From contig OMWJ01000005.1 of assembly GCA_900314725.1 (NCBI GenBank), positions 1 through 64,000 of the forward strand: 64,000 bases of DNA, written 5' to 3'. Shown piece after piece: positions 9,629-19,807 of this stretch (the stretch's first letter is position 1; every line of letters starts with the position of its first letter). This DNA is from an uncultured Bacteroidales bacterium. Its GTDB lineage: Bacteria > Bacteroidota > Bacteroidia > Bacteroidales > P3. Below the pieces are notes generated by a model. It saw only the letters and a list, made by a program, of their open reading frames with translations. It made no database searches and had not been told where the DNA came from. The position numbers and the translations under genes are program-made.

Positions 9629-10258
9629 ATGAAAAGATTAACTTTAATTTTATTAGCAACATTATTCGTTGCAAGTATTCAGGCTCAAAATATAAAATTG
9701 CCTAAACCTCAGAAAGATGGAGGAGAGACTGTGTTGAAATCAATAGACTTACGTCAATCAGACAGAAGCTTCAAGGATGGTGATGTATCTTTGCAAGATC
9801 TTTCAACTATACTTTGGGCAGGTTGGGGAGAATCTCATGGCAAGCGTACTGCACCTACTGCAATAAATGCACAAGATATTACACTATATGTATTTCTTGA
9901 GACAGGAATTTACAGATATGACGAAAAAGCAAACGAATTGGTCTTAGTGAAAAAAGGTGATTACAGAAAATTAACAGACAGAGAAGGCGGTTTCGCAGGG
10001 AATGTTACCAATGTTGCAATAGTTTCTGATTTTTCAAAGTATGAAAGGATAAAAGAACATCATACAAAGTTTGTATTTGGTTCAATGTCTGCTGCATACG
10101 TTAGTGAAAATATGTATTTAGCTTGTGCTGGTATGAAAAGAAATCTTGGAACAGTTACAAGATATGCTGCTCATAACGAAAAACAAGTGAGAGAAGTTCT
10201 TCCTTTGAAAGAAGATGAACATATCTTTTTATTCCAAACCATAGGATATAAAAAATAA
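9629..10258 (+). CDS. Exported nitroreductase-like (SagB-type) protein
   Basis: 209 residues from the ATG at 9629; an upstream in-frame GTG at 9599 would add residues before a clear signal peptide (MKRLTLILLATLFVASIQAQ) and is rejected. The mature part looks like a nitroreductase/SagB-type flavin domain: IDLRQSDRSFKDGDVSLQDLSTILWAGWGESH near the N-terminus, a central TAPTAINAQDITLYVF segment and a C-terminal segment ending LKEDEHIFLFQTIGYKK. Members bind FMN and use NAD(P)H. An exported version is notable, because the flavin and reductant outside the cytoplasm are unexplained. It follows repeat locus A, and a terminator (10308-10354) follows. Confidence 0.75.
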   Translation: MKRLTLILLATLFVASIQAQNIKLPKPQKDGGETVLKSIDLRQSDRSFKDGDVSLQDLSTILWAGWGESHGKRTAPTAINAQDITLYVFLETGIYRYDEKANELVLVKKGDYRKLTDREGGFAGNVTNVAIVSDFSKYERIKEHHTKFVFGSMSAAYVSENMYLACAGMKRNLGTVTRYAAHNEKQVREVLPLKEDEHIFLFQTIGYKK

Positions 10259-10307
10259 TCAGTCGGCAACATTCTTTGATTTGATGCATCAAAATAAATT
10301 GCTCAAT

Positions 10308-10354
10308 AAACAAACAGGCGGACACTCTCTATGATGTGTTCGCTTGTTTGTTTT
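10308..10354 (+). terminator. Terminator after the nitroreductase-like gene
   Basis: An imperfect 18-bp inverted repeat (10308-10325 with 10336-10353, two mismatches), loop of 10 nt, in an AT-rich context. The rest of 10259-10550 shows only a 12-bp palindrome (TTGATGCATCAA, 10281-10292) and the atpD promoter box. Confidence 0.65.
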
Positions 10355-10507
10355 GAAATAAAAAAAATGATTCTATGTTTTATTATTGTTGCTATTTATT
10401 TGTTTGATAACTTATTATGGATTTAATATTCTATCTGTAGTTCTCTTTCTTTAATGTTTGGGATTAAAATATTTTGTTTTATTTCAGTAATATATAATTT
10501 ATTTTCT

Positions 10508-10515
10508 TAACTTTG
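10508..10515 (+). promoter_or_regulatory. -7 promoter box for atpDC
   Basis: TAACTTTG, 35 nt before the atpD start codon. No TTG at the expected distance. Confidence 0.45.
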
Positions 10516-10538
10516 CAATTATTTTATAAGGATATTAA

Positions 10539-12062
<1,524 letters not shown>

Positions 12063-12077
12063 CGAAGTCTCTAAGAT

Positions 12078-12314
12078 ATGGAAATAAAGATATTAACACC
12101 AGAGAAGTTGCTTTTTGAAGGAGAAATAAAGAGTGTAAAGTTGCAAGGCTTGAATGGTAAGTTTGAGATTCTTAACAACCATGCTCCGATAGTTTCTGTC
12201 TTAGTTAAAAGTGATGTGGTGGTAAAAGATATGGAAGACAACGAGCATACCTTTTCAATTAAGGGAGGTATGCTTGAAATGTCTGATAATAAAATAAGCA
12301 TTCTTGTACATTAA
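12078..12314 (+). CDS. atpC: F1Fo ATP synthase subunit epsilon (short form)
   Basis: 78 residues matching only the N-terminal beta-sandwich of epsilon (MEIKILTPEKLLFEGEIKSVKLQGLNGKFEILNNHAPIVSVL). The C-terminal helical hairpin that inhibits ATPase in proteobacterial epsilon is missing, as is usual in Bacteroidetes, so regulation by that hairpin is not expected. Co-transcribed with atpD. Confidence 0.95.
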   Translation: MEIKILTPEKLLFEGEIKSVKLQGLNGKFEILNNHAPIVSVLVKSDVVVKDMEDNEHTFSIKGGMLEMSDNKISILVH

Positions 12315-12336
12315 TTCCTTGAAAATGTAAGAATAT

Positions 12337-13320
12337 TTATTGGTTGAGTGTGTTTAAATACTCTTTATGCAGGTGGTAGTATTTCTTTATAAATAGTATG
12401 TAAACTATATTCAATATTACACATATAGCAATAAAATAACTCCAATGCCATATAGGAGAATTTGGAATTAGAATAAAGCCTAAAGATAATAGACCTTGTA
12501 AAGTTATATATATAATAGAAACTCTGATTTGAGGAATCTTTAATTCGTTAGTCATAATTTGGTATATATGTTTGCGATGAGTTGTAGAAATGTTTTCGTG
12601 TAGTAGTATTCTATGACCAATTGTGAGAATAGTATCTGTTCCATAAACAACAAATAATAGCATATAACTAAAATCCATCGTATTTAGTATTAGTTTACAA
12701 AGCATAAAAGCAATAATAAAGCCCATACAGATACTACCGACATCGCCTGCAAAACATTTAGCTTTCTCTCTGAAGTTGAAAAAGCAAAAAATAACGTTGG
12801 TAATTATGCAGATAATAATCAGGTTCATATCTATAAAGTGCAAGTAGTTGTTTAAATACATTAAGGATATTAATGTAATAAGAGAATAGCCACTCATTAT
12901 ACCATTTATTCCATCCATGAAATTATAGGAGTTGATGATGAATATGGATAACATAAAGATTGGAACCATTACCCACAATATATTATATGAATAGATGTCC
13001 AAATTAATCATCATTAACAAAGTAGCAATAGTATGAGTAACTAAACGTGTGCCGACTGAACGAGGTTTTAAATCATCTAAGAAACTAATTAAAGAAACAA
13101 GAATAAGCCCTGTGATAAAATAAGGGTATTGCCAACCATAAGTAAAGAACCATACTACCGAACCTATAGAGAATATTACACCACCACCTCTGATAGTTGC
13201 TTTATCATGAGAAGAACGGCTATTAGGTTTATCTATTATTTTAAAATGAATAGCAATCTTTAAATAACACAATTCTAAGATAATTAATACTGCTGCTATT
13301 AATAAATATATAGATGACAT
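12337..13320 (-). CDS. Polyprenyl-phosphate sugar-1-phosphate transferase (MraY/WecA family, GT4)
   Basis: 327 residues with about ten hydrophobic segments. Family motifs are present: PNSRSSHDKATIRGGG near residue 32, SFLDDLKPRS (the Asp pair of the metal/active site), NFMDGINGI, CFAGDVGS and the basic THRKHIYQ loop. Such enzymes move a sugar-1-phosphate from a UDP-sugar to undecaprenyl phosphate in the inner membrane and so start synthesis of O-antigen, capsule or a similar glycan. The sequence resembles the WecA/WbpL side rather than MraY of murein synthesis. It is the last gene of a three-gene minus-strand operon, 4 nt after the epimerase, with which it may form a lipid-linked initiating sugar. 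Confidence 0.9.
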   Translation of the reverse strand: MSSIYLLIAAVLIILELCYLKIAIHFKIIDKPNSRSSHDKATIRGGGVIFSIGSVVWFFTYGWQYPYFITGLILVSLISFLDDLKPRSVGTRLVTHTIATLLMMINLDIYSYNILWVMVPIFMLSIFIINSYNFMDGINGIMSGYSLITLISLMYLNNYLHFIDMNLIIICIITNVIFCFFNFREKAKCFAGDVGSICMGFIIAFMLCKLILNTMDFSYMLLFVVYGTDTILTIGHRILLHENISTTHRKHIYQIMTNELKIPQIRVSIIYITLQGLLSLGFILIPNSPIWHWSYFIAICVILNIVYILFIKKYYHLHKEYLNTLNQ

Positions 13321-13324
13321 GTCT

Positions 13325-14218
13325 TTATATCTTATAATGAGTCAATACGTCTATGGGTTCCCAAGACAGTTCTCTCTTTGCTTTCTCGTTGCTGAAGGTT
13401 AGTGTTGTAGACATTTTGTTTATCTTATGTGAATTTACAGGTATTTTTTTGCCCATAATATCTCCTGCTTTTCCGATAAGTTTAGCTAACCAATAAGGTA
13501 TAGTTTTAGGTTTTTGTTTTCCTAATAGCTTACAAATGCAGGCTGATAGTTCATGAAAAGAAGGATGATAGGAGTCGCATACATTATATATACCTCCTTT
13601 GTTAGCAACTTTTGGTATTAGGATAGCAATATCTTCAGCCATTACAACACTCTTTCTTACTTCTTTGTTTCCTATATTGAAATACAATCCTTTTCTAATT
13701 AAGTTAAGCATTGAACCAAGGTTCCCTTTAGCATTATGTCCGACTATTAATGCAGGACGAAGAATTGTTAAAACAACATTATGTTTGTTACACCATTCAA
13801 TTAAAAAGTCCTCTGCCAAAATCTTACTTTTTGCGTATGGAGTTTTACCTTTTCTTGGGTAGTCTTCTGTTATGTTTTCACTTTCTTCTTCCCCATATAC
13901 TGCGACAGAACTTGTGAATATAAATGATTTCGGAAGATGTTTTTCTAAAGCTTTACAAAGATTGATAGTTCCAAGATAGTTAGTGTCAAAAAAGGACTGT
14001 CTTTCCTTTGGAATATCGTCATTCATATAAACTTTACTGCCAGCATGGAGTACAATGTCGTAAGACTCTATTAGTTCTGGCTTTTCTTTTGAAAGATCTA
14101 TCTTTATCTTATTTTCAGAAGAAAGTCCAAGAGTATCTATTTCATAGTTTTCTTTCAGTATAGGGATAATGTTTCTTCCTAAAAAACCATACGCTCCAGT
14201 AAAAAGAACCTTTTTCAT
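13325..14218 (-). CDS. NAD-dependent epimerase/dehydratase (extended SDR)
   Basis: 297 residues with the Rossmann motif GAYGFLG (residues 8-14) and the catalytic Y128-xxx-K132 (YAKSK), preceded by FTSSVAVYG. It is a nucleotide-sugar epimerase or reductase of the GalE-like group. In several O-antigen loci a gene of this type sits beside a WbpL/WecA-like transferase and makes its sugar substrate; that parallel is inference. It overlaps the deacetylase gene by 4 nt and ends 4 nt before the transferase, so translation is probably coupled. Confidence 0.85.
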   Translation of the reverse strand: MKKVLFTGAYGFLGRNIIPILKENYEIDTLGLSSENKIKIDLSKEKPELIESYDIVLHAGSKVYMNDDIPKERQSFFDTNYLGTINLCKALEKHLPKSFIFTSSVAVYGEEESENITEDYPRKGKTPYAKSKILAEDFLIEWCNKHNVVLTILRPALIVGHNAKGNLGSMLNLIRKGLYFNIGNKEVRKSVVMAEDIAILIPKVANKGGIYNVCDSYHPSFHELSACICKLLGKQKPKTIPYWLAKLIGKAGDIMGKKIPVNSHKINKMSTTLTFSNEKAKRELSWEPIDVLTHYKI

Positions 14219-15069
14219 ATCAGTATTGTTTTAGTTTTATCCCAATTTATTAATCTGTCAGCTTCTTGTATAGTAACAAAATCAAAGTCATGGATATATT
14301 TGCTAATTTTTTTGAATGCTCCGCGCAAACCTATTCGGTTCTTAATCTGTCTTAATAAAGGTAGAGAAGTAATATTAGGTTGATTAACATCAAAATCACT
14401 TGGATGAAAATAAGACATAACGTATTTAGAATGCTTTGTCATGTATTTTGTTGCGTAGTATGGTAAAACTCTAAAATAACCTCCACCAGAAAATGTTACT
14501 GTTTGTCCAAGAACAGAAAAAAGATTTGTAGGAAATTCTTTTATTATTCCTTTTTCTGATTTGAATATTTTAGGCTCAGCTGAACCATAACTTTTAAGTC
14601 CTCCGCATTCTCGTTTCTTAGGAAAAACAGAACAGTCATACTTAAATCCTAATTCTATTAGTACATCAAAAGCATAAGTATTTTCATCTGTAAAAGAAAA
14701 GGATGGCGCTCTATATGATACAACTTCTTTACCAGATAAATCTTCTAATAGTTTTTTTGCTTTTAGAGTATCTTGTAGAAAAGTTTCTCTATTGAATCTA
14801 TATGCTAATTGATGTTGATAAGAATGACAAGCGATTTCATGTCCTCGTTGAGTAATCTCTTTTATTATATCGGGATGTTTCTCTGCAAGCCAGCCTAAAC
14901 AAAAACAGGTGGCTTTAACTTGATATTCATCTAACAAATCCAGTATTTTATATAGAGGCTCGTAAATGCGGACAGGATACTTTTCCCAGTCAAACATCTG
15001 AGAGTAGTTATCATGACAATAATAATCTTCTATATCTAAAGTTAGTATGTTAATGTTAGTTTTAATCAA
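14215..15069 (-). CDS. Polysaccharide deacetylase (NodB-like, carbohydrate esterase 4)
   Basis: 284 residues. The start has TLDIEDYYCHD with D12 and D15, then ATCFCLGWLAEKHPDIIKEITQRGHEIACHSYQHQ with the metal-binding H82 and H86, and YRAPSFSFT. This is the NodB core. The C-terminal part (YFHPSDFDVNQP and following) resembles the extension found in deacetylases of exopolysaccharide loci (DUF3473 type). It would remove N- or O-acetyl groups from a glycan or a lipid-linked precursor. First gene of the operon with the epimerase and GT4 genes. No signal peptide is visible. Confidence 0.85.
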   Translation of the reverse strand: MIKTNINILTLDIEDYYCHDNYSQMFDWEKYPVRIYEPLYKILDLLDEYQVKATCFCLGWLAEKHPDIIKEITQRGHEIACHSYQHQLAYRFNRETFLQDTLKAKKLLEDLSGKEVVSYRAPSFSFTDENTYAFDVLIELGFKYDCSVFPKKRECGGLKSYGSAEPKIFKSEKGIIKEFPTNLFSVLGQTVTFSGGGYFRVLPYYATKYMTKHSKYVMSYFHPSDFDVNQPNITSLPLLRQIKNRIGLRGAFKKISKYIHDFDFVTIQEADRLINWDKTKTILI

Positions 15070-15102
15070 GTTTTACAATATTTTATATTTAATTTTAGTT
15101 CT

Positions 15103-15110
15103 CAAAATTA
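15103..15110 (-). promoter_or_regulatory. -7 promoter box for the glycan operon
   Basis: TAATTTTG on the minus strand, 33 nt upstream of the deacetylase start; no TTG at the expected spacing. Confidence 0.45.
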
Positions 15111-15243
15111 CACCTTTTTAATTATATAAATCATCTTTTGTAGATTTTTTTTGCTCTTTAATAACTTAAATAATTAATAATGAGTAGATAGATTAGAATT
15201 TAAATATGTTTCAAAAAGAACTGATATTGTTTATTCTTTATGA

Positions 15244-15275
15244 AAAAAGGACAGAATAATTGTTCTGTCCTTTTT
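15244..15275 (-). terminator. Terminator of the hydBAC operon
   Basis: A perfect 13-bp inverted repeat (15244-15256 with 15263-15275) with loop TAATTG, A/T-flanked on both sides, 25 nt after the hydC stop. It could work in both directions. Confidence 0.8.
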
Positions 15276-15300
15276 GATTGATTAGTACAGATATTATTAC

Positions 15301-15780
15301 TTAGTTTTTATATTCAGCAATAATATCTTTTACTTGTTCTGGTGTTACTCTACCATAAACTTTATCTCCAACCAATGCTACAGGTGCAAGTCCGCAAGCA
15401 CCAACACAACGTAAGCAATTGATAGAGAATTTTCCGTCAGGTGTCATTTCACCAATTTCAATACCCAATTGACGTTTAAATTCATCAAGTACCTTCTCAC
15501 TACCACGTACATAGCATGCAGTACCAAGGCAGACGTTGATAGGATGTTCGCCCTTTGGTTTCATTGAGAAGAATGAATAAAAACTAACTATACCATAGAT
15601 TTTAGCAACAGGCATACGTAATTGTTCAGAAATAAGTTCTTGAACTTCCATAGGCAAGTAGCCAAATTCTCCTTGAACTTTATGAAGAATATTAATTATT
15701 TCACCATGTGAATTGCCGAAAGAAGCACATATTTCTTTTATTCTTTCTATTTTTTTGTTATTCAATACAATCTTTGCCAT
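15301..15780 (-). CDS. hydC: NuoE-like [2Fe-2S] subunit of electron-bifurcating hydrogenase
   Basis: 159 residues of the thioredoxin-like [2Fe-2S] NuoE/HydC family. The cluster ligands are C84, C89, C125 and C129 (CLGTAC and CVGAC). The N-terminal helical part (EICASFGNSHGEIINILHKVQGEFGYLP) is typical. Placed 29 nt after hydA in the same operon, it is the small subunit of the HydABC complex, passing electrons between the NADH-binding HydB and the others. On its own it would be indistinguishable from complex I NuoE; context decides. Confidence 0.92.
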   Translation of the reverse strand: MAKIVLNNKKIERIKEICASFGNSHGEIINILHKVQGEFGYLPMEVQELISEQLRMPVAKIYGIVSFYSFFSMKPKGEHPINVCLGTACYVRGSEKVLDEFKRQLGIEIGEMTPDGKFSINCLRCVGACGLAPVALVGDKVYGRVTPEQVKDIIAEYKN

Positions 15781-15809
15781 GATTCTAACTTTTTTTGATT
15801 GTTAAAAAA

Positions 15810-17588
15810 CTATTCATCTACTTCTTCTATAACAGCAGACTTATCAAAATAATGAGTGTGTAGAAGATGATGTGCTTTTTCTCCACATGGTTCTCCTAAA
15901 AACTCTTTATAAAGTTGTTGTATATAAGGATTTTCGTGTGATTTTCTTATAGGTTTTTCCTTATCTTCTTCGTATATAGCTTTCAAACGCTTTTCTACTT
16001 TAGAGAAATCTCCATGATGATAAGGCTGACCAGCTCCTCCAACACAGCCACCAGGACATGCCATGATTTCAATAGCATGGAAAAATTCTTTTCCTTCTCT
16101 AACTTTGTCAAGAAGTTTTCTTGCATTTCCAAGACCATGAGCAATACCTATATGTATAGGAGTTCCGTTGAAATCTACAGTAGCTTCTCTTACGCCATCT
16201 AAACCTCTAAGTTCATTGAAATCTACTTTGTCTAATGTTTTTCCAGTGAATACTTCATAAGCAGTTCTTGTAGCAGCTTCAATAACTCCTCCTGTTGCAC
16301 CAAAGATAACAGCAGCACCTGTACTTTCTCCTAATGGACGGTCAAAGTCTTCTTCTTGTAGGTTAGAGAAATTGATGTTAAGTAACTTTATCATCTCTGC
16401 CAATTCTCTTGTAGTTAAAGAATAATCTACATCAGGATTACCATTTACTTTGAATTCATCTCTTTGGCATTCAAATTTCTTTGCAACACAAGGCATAATA
16501 GAAACAACAACTAAGTCTTCTCTATTTATTCCAAGTTTTTCTGCCCAATAGTTCTTTGCTATTGCTCCAAACATCTGCATAGGAGATTTTGCAGTAGAAG
16601 GAATGTCAAGCATATCTGGATAATATCTTTCAAAGAAATTAACCCAACCAGGACAACAAGAAGTCATAATAGGTAGTTTAACACTCTTATCTCCGTTCAT
16701 ATATTTGCTTATACGACCAAGCATTTCTGTTCCTTCTTCCATAATAGTAAGGTCAGCAGCAAAATCTGTATCAAATACATAATCGAATCCCATCATTCTA
16801 AGAGCAGCAACCATTTTACCTGTTACTCTGCTACCTGGTTCCATATCAAATTCTTCTCCTAAAGCTACTCTGACAGCAGGAGCTGTTTGAACGATAACTT
16901 TTTTCTTAGGATCAGAAATAGCTTTCATAACTTGACGAGTATTATCTACTTCGCTCAATGCACCAACAGGACAAGCTTGAACACATTGACCACACATTAC
17001 ACAAGTAGAGTCAGCAAGTTTTTCTTCAAATGCAGTACCAACAACAGCAGTGAAACCTCTGTTTATACCAGATAAAGCTCCAACTGTTTGCAAAGAGTTA
17101 CAAACTGTTTCGCAACGGCGGCACATAACACATTTGTTCATATCTCTTATTATTGCAGGAGAAACATCTACTTTATATGATGATTGTTCTCCAGAATAAG
17201 TAACCTCTCTAAGACCAAGGTCTATTGCAAGTTGTTGTAGTTCACATTTTCCACTCTGAGGACAAACAAGACAATCAGCTGGGTGATCTGAAAGAAGCAA
17301 ATCAACAACTGTTCTTCTTGCCATAATAACTCTCATTGTGTGAGTTTTTACAACCATACCTTCCATAACGTCTGTAGCACAAGCAGGAGCAAGATTTCTT
17401 CTACCCTCTACTTCAACAACACAAACTCTACAAGAACCTGGACGGTTTTCAACTCCTTGACCTTTTAGTTCATAATGACAAAGAGTAGGTATGTTTATGC
17501 CTATACTTTTTGCAGCTTTTAAGATTGTAGTTCCTTGAGGAACTTGAACTTGTTTGTTATCTATTGTTAAATTAACCATTTTTTCCAT
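15810..17588 (-). CDS. hydA: [FeFe]-hydrogenase catalytic subunit (bifurcating type)
   Basis: 592 residues. An N-terminal [2Fe-2S] domain (C37, C53, C56, C70) is followed by a His/Cys cluster region (DHPADCLVCPQSGKC) and two [4Fe-4S] ferredoxin motifs (CVMCRRCETVC and CVMCGQCVQACPVG). The H-cluster domain has L1 TSCCPGW (C311 proton-transfer Cys and C312 ligand), L2 MPCVAKKFE (C367) and L3 ACPGGCVGGAGQP (C511, C515). All key residues are present, so it should form or oxidise H2. With HydB and HydC it matches NADH/ferredoxin-dependent bifurcating hydrogenases (group A3). Maturases HydEFG are not in the window. The start codon has a full AAGGAGG Shine-Dalgarno site, rare in this window. Confidence 0.97.
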   Translation of the reverse strand: MEKMVNLTIDNKQVQVPQGTTILKAAKSIGINIPTLCHYELKGQGVENRPGSCRVCVVEVEGRRNLAPACATDVMEGMVVKTHTMRVIMARRTVVDLLLSDHPADCLVCPQSGKCELQQLAIDLGLREVTYSGEQSSYKVDVSPAIIRDMNKCVMCRRCETVCNSLQTVGALSGINRGFTAVVGTAFEEKLADSTCVMCGQCVQACPVGALSEVDNTRQVMKAISDPKKKVIVQTAPAVRVALGEEFDMEPGSRVTGKMVAALRMMGFDYVFDTDFAADLTIMEEGTEMLGRISKYMNGDKSVKLPIMTSCCPGWVNFFERYYPDMLDIPSTAKSPMQMFGAIAKNYWAEKLGINREDLVVVSIMPCVAKKFECQRDEFKVNGNPDVDYSLTTRELAEMIKLLNINFSNLQEEDFDRPLGESTGAAVIFGATGGVIEAATRTAYEVFTGKTLDKVDFNELRGLDGVREATVDFNGTPIHIGIAHGLGNARKLLDKVREGKEFFHAIEIMACPGGCVGGAGQPYHHGDFSKVEKRLKAIYEEDKEKPIRKSHENPYIQQLYKEFLGEPCGEKAHHLLHTHYFDKSAVIEEVDE

Positions 17589-17595
17589 TTCAACG

Positions 17596-17604
17596 TTCCT
17601 CCTT
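17596..17604 (-). promoter_or_regulatory. Strong Shine-Dalgarno site of hydA
   Basis: AAGGAGGAA on the minus strand, with GGAGG about 9 nt before the hydA ATG at 17588. It confirms the start choice over the internal ATG three codons later. Confidence 0.7.
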
Positions 17605-17605
17605 A

Positions 17606-19513
17606 TTATTTAATACTAATTGCACCAAATTTACATTTATCTATACAAGTGCCACACTTAATACAAGCATCTTGATTAATAGTGTGTGGAGATTTTCTTT
17701 CACCTGTTATTGCACTAACAGGACAATTTCTTGCACAAGCAGTACATCCAACACATTTAGTAGTGTCTATTTCGTATCTCATCAAAGCTTTGCAAGCACC
17801 TGCACGACATTTATGTTCTTGAACGTGTTCTACATACTCATCCCAGAAATTATCAATAGTAGAAAGAACAGGATTAGGAGCTGTCTGACCTAAACCACAA
17901 AGAGCAGTATCTTTAATAGCTTTTGAAAGGTTCTTTAGATTGTCCAAATCTTCCATTGTTCCTTTTCCTTTAGTAATTCTGTCAAGTATTTCATATAGAC
18001 GTTTGTTTCCTATACGGCAAGGAGTACATTTTCCACAAGATTCTTCAACTGTGAAATCTAAATAGAATTTAGCAATAGAAACCATACAAGAAGTTTCATC
18101 CATAACAACCATTCCACCAGAACCCATCATACTTCCAGCAGCAGTTAGTGAATCATAGTCAATAGCAACGTCTAAGTGCTTAGATGTTAAACAACCTCCA
18201 GAAGGGCCTCCTGTTTGAACAGCTTTAAATTCTCTTCCGCCTTTGATTCCACCACCTATTTCGTAGATGATTTCTCTTAGAGTTGTTCCCATTGGGACTT
18301 CAATCAAACCTACGTTGTTGATTTGTCCAGCAAGAGCAAACACTTTTGTACCTTTTGATTTTTCTGTTCCTATAGAAGAAAACCAATCAGCACCTTTTAT
18401 TATTATGATAGGAATATTTGCTAAAGTTTCTACGTTATTTACGTTTGTAGGTTTTTGTAGATAACCGCTTTGAGCAGGGAAAGGTGGTTTAAATGTAGGT
18501 TCTCCACGTTTTCCTTCCATAGAGTGAATCAATGCAGTCTCTTCTCCACAAACGAAAGCACCTGCTCCATATCTTAGTTCTATATCAAAATCAAAAGAAG
18601 AACCAAAAATATTTTTACCTAAAAGGCCCCATTCTCTTGCTTGTTTTATTGCAACTTCCAAACGGTGAATAGCCAATGGATATTCTGCACGGATATATAC
18701 CAAACCTTTTGTTGCTCCAATAGCATATCCTCCAATAGCTAAAGCTTCAATGATTGAGTTAGGGTCTCCTTCAAGAATACTTCTATCCATAAAAGCACCT
18801 GGGTCGCCCTCATCTGCATTACAAACAATATACTTTTGGTCAGCGTGGTTCTTTGAAGCTATTTCCCATTTAACACCTGTAGGGAAACCAGCTCCACCTC
18901 TTCCTCTAAGACCTGATTTCTTTATAATCTCAATAACCTGTTCAGGAGAATAATCTGTCAAACATTTTGCTAAAGCTTGGTAACCGTCATTTGCGATATA
19001 CTCCTCAATGTTTTCAGGATCTATAAAGCCACAATTACGCAAAGCTATACGCAATTGTTTCTTGTAGAAGTCCATGTGTTTAGAGTCTTCAATATGTTCT
19101 TTTCTCTTAGGGTCAGTATAAAGCAAACGAGTTACCTTATTTCCACCAATGATGTGTTCTTCTACAATTTCTTGAGCATCTTCTGGTTTAACCTCAGTAT
19201 AGAACGTATTATCTGGCATTATCTTAACGATAGGTCCTTTTTCACAGAAACCAAAACAGCCTGTCAAGATTACCTGAACGTCTTCGCTCAATCCTTTTTC
19301 TGCAATAATGTTTTTTAGATTTTCTGCTATCTTGTTGCTAAGAGAAGAAGTACAGCCTGTACCTCCACAAACAAGAATGTGCATCTGTTTTTTACCGCCA
19401 GATGTGGCGTCGCTGATAGGATTACCTTCGTTTCCTTGAATACGAATTTCCATTTTCTTGCGAGCAGCCTTATTTACTGCTTGCAAATCAGCCAAAGTCA
19501 TAATTTTAGCCAT
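17606..19513 (-). CDS. hydB: NuoF-like NADH-binding subunit of electron-bifurcating hydrogenase
   Basis: 635 residues. An N-terminal thioredoxin-like [2Fe-2S] domain (CGGTGCTSS ... TGCFGFCEKGP) is followed by the NuoF core with the FMN/NADH site (SGLRGRGGAGFPTG, CNADEGDPGAFMDR, YGAGAFVCGEETALIHSMEG), an SLBB region, the [4Fe-4S] motif EESCGKCTPCRIG and a C-terminal pair of [4Fe-4S] ferredoxin motifs (CVGCTACARNCPVSA, CIKCGTCIDKCKFGA). This layout is typical of HydB in trimeric bifurcating hydrogenases rather than complex I NuoF, which lacks both end domains. It takes electrons from NADH while ferredoxin supplies the low-potential electrons for H2. First gene of the operon, with a consensus promoter about 110 nt upstream. 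Confidence 0.96.
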   Translation of the reverse strand: MAKIMTLADLQAVNKAARKKMEIRIQGNEGNPISDATSGGKKQMHILVCGGTGCTSSLSNKIAENLKNIIAEKGLSEDVQVILTGCFGFCEKGPIVKIMPDNTFYTEVKPEDAQEIVEEHIIGGNKVTRLLYTDPKRKEHIEDSKHMDFYKKQLRIALRNCGFIDPENIEEYIANDGYQALAKCLTDYSPEQVIEIIKKSGLRGRGGAGFPTGVKWEIASKNHADQKYIVCNADEGDPGAFMDRSILEGDPNSIIEALAIGGYAIGATKGLVYIRAEYPLAIHRLEVAIKQAREWGLLGKNIFGSSFDFDIELRYGAGAFVCGEETALIHSMEGKRGEPTFKPPFPAQSGYLQKPTNVNNVETLANIPIIIIKGADWFSSIGTEKSKGTKVFALAGQINNVGLIEVPMGTTLREIIYEIGGGIKGGREFKAVQTGGPSGGCLTSKHLDVAIDYDSLTAAGSMMGSGGMVVMDETSCMVSIAKFYLDFTVEESCGKCTPCRIGNKRLYEILDRITKGKGTMEDLDNLKNLSKAIKDTALCGLGQTAPNPVLSTIDNFWDEYVEHVQEHKCRAGACKALMRYEIDTTKCVGCTACARNCPVSAITGERKSPHTINQDACIKCGTCIDKCKFGAISIK

Positions 19514-19620
19514 ATATTTTTACAGTGTTAATTTTGTTGTTTGTTCCTTAAATGCCATTAATATAAAGCCTTAATAAGTATGTGAAGCGATAGTCTAAGT
19601 TGTACAAGTACTTGAATTTG

Positions 19621-19650
19621 CAAAAGTAACAATAATTTTGGATATTGCAA
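19621..19650 (-). promoter_or_regulatory. Promoter of the hydBAC operon
   Basis: On the minus strand TTG (19650-19648), exactly 19 nt, then TACTTTTG (19628-19621). An overlapping second box (TATATTTG, 19655-19648) lies just upstream. The leader to hydB is about 100 nt. Confidence 0.7.
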
Positions 19651-19774
19651 ATATAAAATAGAAATTTTCATAAAATTATTAAATTTATTTATATAAAGAT
19701 TTGAAAAATAGATTTTAAGCAAGGAGTTTTGAATTTTTTCCTTAGTCTTAAAACTCTTTTTTATCAAATTGTAA

Positions 19775-19782
19775 TATCTTTG
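19775..19782 (+). promoter_or_regulatory. -7 promoter box for the acyltransferase gene
   Basis: TATCTTTG, 25 nt before the start codon; no TTG at the expected spacing. The leader would be under 25 nt. Confidence 0.45.
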
Positions 19783-19807
19783 CAAAATACTTTAAATACA
19801 CAATCTT

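Noticed and set aside
15301-19513. Complex I (nuo) fragment
   Set aside because: The NuoE- and NuoF-like genes flank a hydrogenase with a full H-cluster, and the NuoF-like protein has both end Fe-S domains of HydB, so this is a hydrogenase operon.
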